Below, piece after piece: positions 1 to 6,569 of a stretch of 7,683 bases of DNA (the first letter of the stretch is position 1; the number at the start of each line of letters is the position of its first letter). A program made the translations under genes and the position numbers. The DNA is taken from contig JALVEU010000324.1 in the NCBI GenBank assembly GCA_027030565.1, positions 1 to 7,683 on the forward strand, written 5' to 3'. The notes beneath the pieces were generated by a model. The model was given only the letters and a program-made list of their open reading frames with translations, made no database searches and had not been told where the DNA came from. The stretch is from Gammaproteobacteria bacterium (GTDB taxonomy: Bacteria; Pseudomonadota; Gammaproteobacteria; JAJDOJ01).

Positions 1-723
1 GTCTCCGGCGTTGGCCACCATGTGCCAGCCGAACTGGCGCAGGCGCAGGCGTTCGCGCAGCTCCGGCCGGCACCAGAGTACGCCGAGCCCCTCGGGTCCG
101 AGCATCCACTTGTGACCGTCGGCAGCCACCACGTCGGCCTGTACCGCATGCGCGTCGAAGGGCACGGCGCCCAGCGCCTGGATGGCATCCACGCAGAAGA
201 CCACGCCCAGCGACCTGCAGGCCTCACCCAGGCGGGCCAGGTCCATACGCAACCCGTCTGCGTACTGTACGGCACTCACCGCGAGCACCCGGGTACGCTC
301 GGTGAGGGCGGCGAGCAGGGCCGCCTCCGGGTCCTCGCCAAGGGCCAGGTCCACCTCGCGCACGCAGACCCCGTACGCTGCGGACAGGGACTCCCACACG
401 ATCCGGTTGGAGGGGAACTCCTGGCGGGCGAGCACCACCTCGTCGCCCGCGGCCCATTCCAGACCATAGGCGACGATGGACAGGGCCTCGGAGGTGTTCT
501 TGACCAGGGCGACGTCGGTCGCATCGGCCGCACCGATGAGTCGTGCCAGCCGCTCGCGCAGGCGGTATTCCACCGCGAGCCAGCGCTCGTAGCGGGTGGA
601 GCCCAGCTCGGTGTTCTCCCGGGCGAAGCGCTCGACCGCAGTGTGGGCCCTCAGCGGCCAGGGCCCGATGCCGGCGTGGTTGAGATGGACGACTTGGAGC
701 GGGAACTCCGGGTGAAGGGCCAT
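1..723 (-). CDS. Class V PLP-dependent aminotransferase (SufS/selenocysteine lyase-like fold), C-terminus outside the window
   Basis: This is a fold-type I, pyridoxal-phosphate enzyme of the class V aminotransferase family, which includes cysteine desulfurases, selenocysteine lyases and isopenicillin-N-epimerase-like proteins. 241 residues are visible and the reading frame stays open to the window edge, so the C-terminal part is missing. The N-terminus has the family pattern LNHAGIGPWP (about residues 14-23). A phosphate-binding segment NTSEAL lies at 76-81, the cofactor-contacting VDAIQALG at 178-185 (D179, Q182), and the Schiff-base lysine K205 in DGHKWMLGPEG. The ATG at 723-721 is preferred because GAGAG sits 6 bases upstream and family homology starts at once. 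Its first 73 bases overlap the end of tamB, which suggests coupled translation. The missing C-terminus would hold any desulfurase-type catalytic cysteine, so the substrate cannot be assigned. Family assignment is firm; the reaction is unknown. Confidence 0.9.
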   Translation of the reverse strand, partial: MALHPEFPLQVVHLNHAGIGPWPLRAHTAVERFARENTELGSTRYERWLAVEYRLRERLARLIGAADATDVALVKNTSEALSIVAYGLEWAAGDEVVLARQEFPSNRIVWESLSAAYGVCVREVDLALGEDPEAALLAALTERTRVLAVSAVQYADGLRMDLARLGEACRSLGVVFCVDAIQALGAVPFDAHAVQADVVAADGHKWMLGPEGLGVLWCRPELRERLRLRQFGWHMVANAGD

Positions 724-3700
724 GTGTCGCTCTCGATGCGGTACTTGATGTCCACGGCCTGCTGCTCCCCACTCTCGGTGACCAGCTCCAGATGGCGCGT
801 GAGCTTGTAGGTCAGTTTGAACAGCCCGGAACGGTCGAACAAGCCCACCACGTACTCGACATACAGCTTGGGGTTGAGACGCCGCCCCACGCCCAGGGTG
901 GTTTCGTTCACGTTCTGGCCCGTGTTCAGCTTGAGATCCACGCCGAGTTGCTTGGCGATCCGGCTGGTGACCGGCCCCAGCCCCATGGAGAGCGCCGCCG
1001 CGAGCATGGCCTCCTTGTCCACCTCGGCGGCCTCCGAAAGCGGCTTGCCGCGCACGAGGTAGGCCAGGATGTTGGCGTCGTCCATGGGTGGCGTGGAAAA
1101 CAGATGGCTGCGCGGATTCTCCACCGTGCCGGTCACTTCCACGCCGACGGTGACGTCGTCGATCCGGCGCACCGCCCGGAAGTCCAGCGCAGGATTGTCC
1201 AGGCGTCCGGTGAAGAGCAGCCGGCCACGCTCCAGGTCCAGGTCCACGCCATAGATGCGATATTTGCCGGTCTTGAAGGACAGTACACCCTCGCCGCGCA
1301 GTGGTCCACCCGGCTCCTGGAGGACGCGCAGCTTGCCGCTGAGCCGTGTCTCCAGCCCAAATCCTTTGAACCGCACCTCCTCGCCGAGGACCACCAGCAC
1401 GTCCACACGCGCATCGAAGGGCGCCCGGGGGCCGCGGTCCCGCTGCTCGCCCACGATCACCTGGTCCTCGCTCGCCTTGACGGTGCCGGGCGGGAGCTCC
1501 TCGAGCTCGACCAGGGTCTTGGGAAGTTCGATGCGTCCGGTGACCTCCAGCGCCCGCGTGGTGCCTTGCAGTCTCAGGTCCGGGGAGGCCACGGCCAGGA
1601 TCTCTGCGGTGCGCAGGAACTCCACGTCCCGACCGGTGAGGTGCACGGCGTAGGGCCAGCCGCGCGTAGGATCCGGAATCACCCCTCCATCCAGGCGCAA
1701 CGTGCCTTGTCCGGAGCGCAGGCTGCCCTCCAGGTCGATGCGTTCCGGTCTGAGGCGGGCCCGCAGTGCGCCTTCGCGCAGCCGGATTCCCAGGTCGGCC
1801 AGCTCCAGGTCGAGCCCGGTCAGCGCCAGATCGCCCCCTGCGGCAGGGTGTTGCAGGGGCCCGTCCCAGTGTCCGCTCCCCTCCAGCCTCCCGGCGTGCA
1901 GGCTGAGATCCGGTACCCAGGCATGGATGAAGCCGAGATCGGCCATGGCCAGCTGGAAGCGGCCCCGGGTGCGGGGACTCCGGTCGAAGCCGTCGGCCTC
2001 GCCCCCCGCCTCCAGCCGCAGGACCGGGCCTTCCGCCTCGAGGGTGAAGCGGGCGCGGGCCCCATCGGAACGCAACTCGGCGCGCAGCGTTTCCACGGGC
2101 AGACGCACGGGGGCCTGCGCCTCCACGGGCACCACCAGCGCGGCGTCCGTCGCATGTGCCTCGAAGGCGAGACGTGGAATGGGACGGTCTCCAGTCGCCT
2201 TCAGCTCGGCGTGCAGGTCCCCTTCCACGTGGGCCCGGTCCCCCAGCGCAGGGTCCGCCAGCCAGGCCAGGGGCAGATGGCGCACCTCACCGTCGACGGT
2301 CCAGTCGTCGTGGGTTCGGCCCCGGGCCCGCAGGCAGATTCGAGCCTGGTCCCGGTGCAGACAGGCGTGCTCCAGATCGAGGCCCTCGGTTCCGGCGGCG
2401 ACCCGTACCGGGTGCTCCAGACCCCATGGCCCGGTGCGCTCCGTGGCCAGTTCCAGCCGCCTCAGCAGGCCCCTCCATGTGTGCGCGGACCAGGTGCCGC
2501 GTGCCTCCAGGTCCAGGCCCAGATCCCCTTGTGCGCGGGCGCGTATCCGGTGGTGGTCCGGGCGGCCACGGGCGGCGAGCGTGAGTGTCTTCCAGCGCAG
2601 TTCGCGCAGCCGCAGCGTCCCGGCCCGGAGATCGATCCGCGAGTCCTGGTCCCGACCGTGCAGGCGGGCTGCGAGTTCCAAGCGCTGTAGCGCCACCGTG
2701 GTTCTCCAGCCCAGTCGCGCGCCGTCGAGGCGGATCTCCCCTTCGGGCCAAGATGGATCGCCGCTGAGCTTTGCCCGCCCGCGGAGCCGGCCGCGCAGGC
2801 CCGGCCAGAGGTGTTCGAGGCGGGCGAGGTCGAGCCGCAGGTCGATGTCCAGCCCGCGGCGCGCCACCCGCCCCTGGGCCCGTAAGTGGTTCTCTGCGGT
2901 CTCCAGCGTGAGCTTCTCGATCTCCAGGGCGGTTCCGGACCAGACCCCGCGAACCTGGAGGTCCACGGGGCGCTCTTGCACCCGGCCCTGGACGCGCAGC
3001 CCGTCGATCTCCAGCCGGAGGGCGTCGGCGCTCAGGGTGCCGCGCAGGTCGGCCTGCGCGTCGAGCGCACCGTGCCAGTCTGCGGCCAACTTGCCGGGAT
3101 CGAGGCCCTGCCCCCGAAGTTGCAGCCGCCAGCTCCGGGGAGGGTCCAGCCGCGCATGACCTTGTGCGGAGAGATGGCCTCCGAGGAGGTCGGCATCCAA
3201 GCGCTGCAGCGTCAGCCGCGCGGGCGTGAGGCGCGCCTGCGCCTGCAAGGCCAGGGGTGGCAGGCCGGTGGACTCGGTCCGCACTGTGGCCGTCGCTTCG
3301 AGGGCCTCGCGCGGTCCGTGGATCTCGGCCTCCAGCGCGGAGATTCGCAGGCTGCGCTCGCGGCGGTGGAGCCGGGCTTCCGGCAGCCGAACCCGGGCCC
3401 GGATGCGTTCCTTGGACCACTCGCCCCGACTCTGCAATTGCGCCGCGTCGAGGTGCACTTCGGACAGTCCCGCCGCATCCAGAGGGAGCCGATGTGCCGT
3501 GGCTTCCAACACCCAGCTCAGGGTATCGCCCCAGGTCAGACGGCCCTGGGCCTCCAGCCGGCCGTGGTCCGCGGCATCGAGCCGAAGCCGCTCGACGCGG
3601 GCATGATCCGTACCGCCTCGGAGACCGGCCTCCAGCTGGATGGGCGCGGCTCCTTCCCCGGTGCCTCCCGACAGCAGCTCGGCCTGGAGGCTGGCCTTCC

Positions 3701-4562
3701 AGGCCTGGATCGGGCCGTGCAGGAGGAATTCCCCCTGGGGGCTCACCACCGTGGCGGCCCCTCGCAACGGCCATTGCAGCCGGGTCCAGCGCATGCGCAC
3801 GTCCAATGCGCGCGCAGGCTGGAGTCGAGCATCGGCCTCGAGGTCCGCCTCCCACGAACCGCGGGTGTGAGCCTCCAGTCGGATCGTGTCGCGATCGCCC
3901 CGCACGTGGGCGCTGCCGCGCAGTGGGAGGATCTCCGAGCGGCCTCGCCACCGCAGCGTGGCCGAGAAGGGGTAGGGCGTGCGTAATCCCGCCTCGCCGG
4001 TGAGTTCGGTGTGCAACGCATCGGCGTCCACGCCGAGCTGCAGGATCTGCAGGCGGTGGTGCGCGCGTGCCCGCAGACGGATACCGGCGATCTCCAGGGG
4101 GGTGCCCCCTCCCATGTCGAGTCGCAGGGCGGCAAGCTGTGCCTCGTCCACCTGCACCGCCACCGGCAGGCGAATCGATTCGGGCACGCGGGGGGGTGGG
4201 GCCTCGGGTCTGGGGACGTGGTGGTAGTGGATTCCGGAGGCGCGCAGATAGGTGATTCGCAGGACGCCTTGCAGGAGGTCCCGGGGCTGCAGTGCCCAGC
4301 CGACCTCGCGCACGGCCAGGCTCCTGCCGTCGGGTGCCGTCCAACGCAGGTCCTCGATGACGAACGGGCCCATCAGGCGACCATGGATGCGGTGGGCGTT
4401 CAGGGTCCCCGGAACCACGAGCCGGGCGAGCCCCCAGCTCCAACGGGCGCCGGCCTCGGTGCCCGCCAGCCAGCTCAGGGCGGCAGCCAGGCCCAGGATC
4501 AGCGCCAGGACAGCGGATAGGCCTCGCCGTACCAGCCGGCCGCTCCGGGCCGCAAGGCTCAT
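651..4562 (-). CDS. tamB: TamB, translocation and assembly module subunit (DUF490 family)
   Basis: TamB is an inner-membrane-anchored, periplasm-spanning protein built of repeated beta-strand units. With TamA it is implicated in outer-membrane protein assembly, and as an AsmA-like protein in phospholipid transport to the outer membrane. The product is 1303 residues, close to the family's usual 1250-1300. A signal anchor lies at about residues 13-33 (GLSAVLALILGLAAALSWLAG) after an Arg-rich start. A long region of amphipathic strands rich in Leu, Arg and Gly follows, then the conserved C-terminal TamB domain at about 940-1277. Its hallmarks include VRFKGFGLETRLSGKL (1063-1078), LSFKTGKYRIYG (1094-1105) and PPMDDANILAYLVRG (1158-1172). 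The family normally ends near YRIE (residue 1277). Here 26 more residues follow, nearly all read out of frame over the next gene. The start ATG overlaps the DJ-1/PfpI stop as ATGA and has no close Shine-Dalgarno sequence, so translation is probably coupled. No tamA is adjacent. Confidence 0.95.
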   Translation of the reverse strand: MSLAARSGRLVRRGLSAVLALILGLAAALSWLAGTEAGARWSWGLARLVVPGTLNAHRIHGRLMGPFVIEDLRWTAPDGRSLAVREVGWALQPRDLLQGVLRITYLRASGIHYHHVPRPEAPPPRVPESIRLPVAVQVDEAQLAALRLDMGGGTPLEIAGIRLRARAHHRLQILQLGVDADALHTELTGEAGLRTPYPFSATLRWRGRSEILPLRGSAHVRGDRDTIRLEAHTRGSWEADLEADARLQPARALDVRMRWTRLQWPLRGAATVVSPQGEFLLHGPIQAWKASLQAELLSGGTGEGAAPIQLEAGLRGGTDHARVERLRLDAADHGRLEAQGRLTWGDTLSWVLEATAHRLPLDAAGLSEVHLDAAQLQSRGEWSKERIRARVRLPEARLHRRERSLRISALEAEIHGPREALEATATVRTESTGLPPLALQAQARLTPARLTLQRLDADLLGGHLSAQGHARLDPPRSWRLQLRGQGLDPGKLAADWHGALDAQADLRGTLSADALRLEIDGLRVQGRVQERPVDLQVRGVWSGTALEIEKLTLETAENHLRAQGRVARRGLDIDLRLDLARLEHLWPGLRGRLRGRAKLSGDPSWPEGEIRLDGARLGWRTTVALQRLELAARLHGRDQDSRIDLRAGTLRLRELRWKTLTLAARGRPDHHRIRARAQGDLGLDLEARGTWSAHTWRGLLRRLELATERTGPWGLEHPVRVAAGTEGLDLEHACLHRDQARICLRARGRTHDDWTVDGEVRHLPLAWLADPALGDRAHVEGDLHAELKATGDRPIPRLAFEAHATDAALVVPVEAQAPVRLPVETLRAELRSDGARARFTLEAEGPVLRLEAGGEADGFDRSPRTRGRFQLAMADLGFIHAWVPDLSLHAGRLEGSGHWDGPLQHPAAGGDLALTGLDLELADLGIRLREGALRARLRPERIDLEGSLRSGQGTLRLDGGVIPDPTRGWPYAVHLTGRDVEFLRTAEILAVASPDLRLQGTTRALEVTGRIELPKTLVELEELPPGTVKASEDQVIVGEQRDRGPRAPFDARVDVLVVLGEEVRFKGFGLETRLSGKLRVLQEPGGPLRGEGVLSFKTGKYRIYGVDLDLERGRLLFTGRLDNPALDFRAVRRIDDVTVGVEVTGTVENPRSHLFSTPPMDDANILAYLVRGKPLSEAAEVDKEAMLAAALSMGLGPVTSRIAKQLGVDLKLNTGQNVNETTLGVGRRLNPKLYVEYVVGLFDRSGLFKLTYKLTRHLELVTESGEQQAVDIKYRIESDTWPFTRSSRSKSSISTTPASGPGR

Positions 4563-5071
4563 GGGTCGCCGAGTTGCTCCACCAGTGCCCGGGCGAACAG
4601 GTGCAGGTCACCGGGGTTGCGTGAGCTGATGAGGTGACCGTCGACGACCAGGGGCGCGTCGCTCCACCGGCATCCGGCGTTGACCATGTCGTCCCGGATC
4701 GAGATCGTGCTGGTGGCCCGCCGTCCCCGAAGGATGTCCGCGGAGATCAGGATCCAGCCCCCGTGACAGATGAAGGCGATGGGTCTGCGGGCCGCGTCCA
4801 TGGCCCGCACGATGCCCAGCACGGTGGGCTCGCGTCGCAGCCGGTCGGGCATGTAGCCGCCCGGGACCAGCAGGGCGTTGAACGCGGAGGCGTCCACCTC
4901 GCCGACCGCCACGTCCGCCCGGCAGCGTATGCCCTTCTTTCCGGTGTAGATCCGGTGCGCCTCCAGGCCTGCGACCACCACCTCGTGCCCGGCCTCTTCG
5001 AGGCGGATCTTGGGGTACCAGAGCTCCAGGTCCTCGTACAGATCACCGACGAAGGCGAGAATCCTCTTCAT
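4559..5071 (-). CDS. DJ-1/PfpI (type 1 glutamine amidotransferase-like) family protein
   Basis: This is a cytosolic protein of the DJ-1/PfpI superfamily, whose members have been described as cysteine peptidases, glyoxalase/deglycase-type enzymes or stress chaperones. The exact activity cannot be read from sequence. The 170-residue length is typical of the compact PfpI branch. Visible features are the conserved acidic residue E13 near strand 1, the VPGGYMPDRLR loop at about 69-79, and the nucleophile elbow FICHGGW at 100-106 with candidate nucleophile C102 followed by H103. In PfpI the third catalytic residue is an acid from a neighbouring subunit in the PGG...P(D/E)RLR loop; D76 sits there. 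The start at 5071 has GGAG 9 bases upstream. It is first in a minus-strand unit with tamB (4-base overlap) and the aminotransferase, and it is divergent from yggX across 81 bases. There is no signal peptide. Family call firm; function open. Confidence 0.9.
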   Translation of the reverse strand: MKRILAFVGDLYEDLELWYPKIRLEEAGHEVVVAGLEAHRIYTGKKGIRCRADVAVGEVDASAFNALLVPGGYMPDRLRREPTVLGIVRAMDAARRPIAFICHGGWILISADILRGRRATSTISIRDDMVNAGCRWSDAPLVVDGHLISSRNPGDLHLFARALVEQLGDP

Positions 5072-5105
5072 GGGTGTGGTCTCCAGCGGTATGGGCGATC
5101 AATTG

Positions 5106-5114
5106 TGCGATAAT
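5106..5114 (+). promoter_or_regulatory. Possible extended -10 promoter for yggX
   Basis: The sequence TGC-GATAAT matches an extended -10 element (TGn followed by a hexamer one base off TATAAT). No convincing -35 hexamer lies 16-18 bases upstream, which is compatible with an extended -10 promoter. It would give a start near 5121 and a leader of about 30 bases before the yggX ATG. No comparably good promoter was found facing the DJ-1/PfpI gene in this short divergent gap. Motif match only. Confidence 0.35.
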
Positions 5115-5139
5115 CCGCCGATCATGTCCGCCGATATCT

Positions 5140-5144
5140 GGGAG
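5140..5144 (+). promoter_or_regulatory. Ribosome binding site of yggX
   Basis: GGGAG is followed by 8 bases and then ATG. This supports the start at 5153 over the upstream out-of-frame ATG at 5124. Confidence 0.6.
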
Positions 5145-5152
5145 CGAACGAG

Positions 5153-5437
5153 ATGGCACGGATGGTGCGATGCGTGGTCTTGAAGCGCGAGGCAGAGGGC
5201 CTCGATGAGCCGCCCTATCCCGGCGAGCTCGGCCAGCAGATCTATGAGCATGTCTCCAAAGAGGGCTGGCAGCGCTGGCTCGAGCGCTTGACCATGATCA
5301 TCAACGAGAACGGCCTCAACACGGCCGACCCACGCAGCATCGAGCTCATCGAGAAACACATGCGTGGCTACTTCTTCGGCGAAGGCGACTTCGGCCAGGC
5401 GCCGCCCGGCTTCCAGGCCGGTGGGGCGAAGAAGTAG
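5153..5437 (+). CDS. yggX: Probable Fe(2+)-trafficking protein YggX
   Basis: YggX is a small cytosolic protein linked in enterobacteria to iron handling and to protection or repair of Fe-S clusters under oxidative stress. The 94-residue product matches the family's 90-92 residues closely. It begins with the conserved MARMVRCVVLKREAEGLD block, including the conserved cysteine (C7). PYPGELGQQIYEHVSKEGW follows, then TMIINENGLN, and a C-terminal PPGF segment near residue 86. It is the only plus-strand gene in the window. It is divergent from the DJ-1/PfpI gene, with its own likely promoter in the 81-base gap, and convergent with pstB, so it is probably monocistronic. In enterobacteria yggX usually follows mutY; mutY is absent here. 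Identification is secure; its biochemical role is only partly understood in any organism. Confidence 0.97.
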   Translation: MARMVRCVVLKREAEGLDEPPYPGELGQQIYEHVSKEGWQRWLERLTMIINENGLNTADPRSIELIEKHMRGYFFGEGDFGQAPPGFQAGGAKK

Positions 5438-5452
5438 ACGCATACCAAGGTC

Positions 5453-5584
5453 TCACCCCCCTCTGACCGGCTTCCTACGCGCTTGTCGCAACCCCTGATC
5501 CCGCGGGCTCCCATGGCCCAGGATCACCATCACCTGGGGCGGTTCCGCCCCCGAGCCCCAACGGGTCTTCCACGCGCAGGCCAT
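5453..5584 (-). CDS. Doubtful 43-residue ORF downstream of pstB
   Basis: A minus-strand ATG at 5584-5582 has GGAGG three bases upstream, closer than usual, and opens a frame of 43 residues ending in TGA at 5455-5453. The product contains VMVILGHGSPRD at about residues 18-29. This superficially resembles the GHGSRD N-terminal motif of CbiX/sirohydrochlorin chelatase-type proteins, but nothing else of that family follows. It lies where phoU is often found after pstB. In GC-rich DNA an ORF of this length easily arises by chance. It is listed as a candidate only: a small gene, a decayed remnant or noise. Confidence 0.12.
   Translation of the reverse strand: MACAWKTRWGSGAEPPQVMVILGHGSPRDQGLRQARRKPVRGG
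5536..5551. other. Short perfect GC hairpin in the yggX/pstB gap
   Basis: GGGGCG-GTTC-CGCCCC forms a 6-bp perfect stem with a 4-base loop, readable on both strands. A competing stem pairs CCCAGG (5517-5522) with CCTGGG (5533-5538). With no flanking T-run it is a weak terminator candidate, about 100 bases after the yggX stop. Chance formation in GC-rich DNA is possible. Confidence 0.3.
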
Positions 5585-5599
5585 TGTCCTCCGATGGCG

Positions 5600-5636
5600 C
5601 CCGCGTGCGTTGCCGTTCCGGCTTTCGGTACGCGGG
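5600..5636 (-). terminator. Possible mRNA 3'-end hairpin after pstB
   Basis: CCCGCGT (5600-5606) pairs perfectly with ACGCGGG (5630-5636). Nested inside is GCCG (5612-5615) with CGGC (5619-5622) around a 3-base loop. It begins about 20 bases past the pstB stop on the minus strand, a sensible place for a transcript end or stabilising structure. There is no T-tract after it, so it may act in processing or mRNA stability rather than as an intrinsic terminator. Confidence 0.3.
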
Positions 5637-5656
5637 AGCCTCCTGCGCTGGCCGCC

Positions 5657-6532
5657 TCAGCCGAACCGCCCGGTGATGTAGTCCTCGGTGAGCTGGTGGC
5701 GGGGGCGGGTGAAGATGTCGGTGGTCGGGCCCACCTCGACCAGTCGTCCCATGTGGAAGTAGGCGGTGCGTTGGGAGACGCGCGCGGCCTGCTGCATGGA
5801 ATGGGTGACGATGACGATGGTGTAGTTTTCGCGCAGCTCGTCGATGAGTTCCTCGATCTTGGCCGTGGCGATGGGGTCCAGGGCCGAGGCCGGCTCGTCC
5901 ATGAGGATCACCTCGGGCTTGACGGCAATGGCCCGGGCGATGCACAGACGCTGCTGCTGTCCACCGGACAGACCGGTGCCGGGCTCGTCGAGGCGGTCCT
6001 TGACCTCGTCCCACAGGGCCGCCTTCTCCAGGCTGTCACGGACCAGGTCGTCCAACTCCGAGCGCGAGGTCACCATCCCGTGCAGGCGCGGGCCGTAGGC
6101 CACGTTGTCGTAGATGGACTTGGGGAAGGGATTGGGCTTCTGGAACACCATGCCGACACGCGTGCGCAGTTCCTCCACGAACAGGGCGGGATCGTAGATG
6201 TCCTGGCCATCGAGCTTGAGGGTGCCCTCCACACGTGCGCCCTCGATGGTGTCGTTCATCCGGTTGAGGCAGCGCAGGAAAGTGGACTTGCCACAGCCGG
6301 ACGGACCGATCATGGCCAGCACCTCGTTGCGCCCGATGTCGATGCTCACGTCCTGCACACCGGCCTTTTCGCCATACCAGACGGTGACGTCTCGGCAGGT
6401 GTAGACGGGATCGGGGTGCGTGATGTCCCCTACGGTCTTGCGCACGGGCTCCCGGCGCCCCAGCTCGGCCGAGCCCACGGCCTGTGGCGCTTCGAGGCCG
6501 GGGGCTGCAGCGGAGTTCATGGCTCTATCCAT
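5657..6532 (-). CDS. pstB: Phosphate ABC transporter ATP-binding protein PstB
   Basis: PstB is the cytoplasmic ATPase that powers the PstSCAB high-affinity phosphate importer; it works as a dimer docked on PstA and PstC. All nucleotide-binding motifs are intact: Walker A GPSGCGKST (76-84), Q-loop Q131 in FQKPNPFP, ABC signature LSGGQQQR (188-195), Walker B VILMDEP (208-214) and the switch histidine H244. FQKPNPFP, the DPxALFVEELR segment and the TEDYITGRFG end are typical of PstB. At 291 residues it is about 34 longer than the E. coli protein, all in a low-complexity N-terminal extension before the VYTCRDVTVWYG core. The second ATG (residue 5, position 6520) is an equally plausible start; GAGA precedes the first. 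The pstA stop lies 37 bases upstream, so the two share a transcript. phoU does not follow. Confidence 0.97.
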   Translation of the reverse strand: MDRAMNSAAAPGLEAPQAVGSAELGRREPVRKTVGDITHPDPVYTCRDVTVWYGEKAGVQDVSIDIGRNEVLAMIGPSGCGKSTFLRCLNRMNDTIEGARVEGTLKLDGQDIYDPALFVEELRTRVGMVFQKPNPFPKSIYDNVAYGPRLHGMVTSRSELDDLVRDSLEKAALWDEVKDRLDEPGTGLSGGQQQRLCIARAIAVKPEVILMDEPASALDPIATAKIEELIDELRENYTIVIVTHSMQQAARVSQRTAYFHMGRLVEVGPTTDIFTRPRHQLTEDYITGRFG

Positions 6533-6569
6533 GGCTTTCTCGGTTTCCGGTACGAAAGGCCCTCCCAGG

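Larger units (their letters stand above)
5438..5656. other. Convergent intergenic region between yggX and pstB
   Basis: These 219 bases separate the 3' ends of yggX (plus) and pstB (minus). They hold two GC-rich hairpins, one doubtful small ORF on the minus strand, and no recognisable gene, tRNA or insertion-sequence end. Neither hairpin is followed by a T-tract, so intrinsic termination of the classic kind is not evident on either strand. Rho-dependent termination would be an alternative. Confidence 0.7.

Noticed and set aside
792..2690. A 632-residue open frame on the plus strand, antisense to tamB
   Set aside because: It lies wholly opposite a convincing TamB frame, is rich in Gln, Gly, His and Arg with no recognisable domain, and such long antisense frames are expected in GC-rich coding DNA. 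The same holds for the plus-strand frames at 1702-3159, 2886-3986 and 3257-4003.
2287..4611. A 774-residue minus-strand frame overlapping tamB
   Set aside because: Same-strand shadow of tamB in another frame: overwhelmingly Pro, Arg, Gly and Ala, with no motif. TamB in the other frame has clear family motifs.
5072..5152. A Pho box or stress-regulator operator in the divergent gap
   Set aside because: No pair of direct repeats matching a Pho box and no clear palindrome beyond the 6-base CAATTG could be seen.
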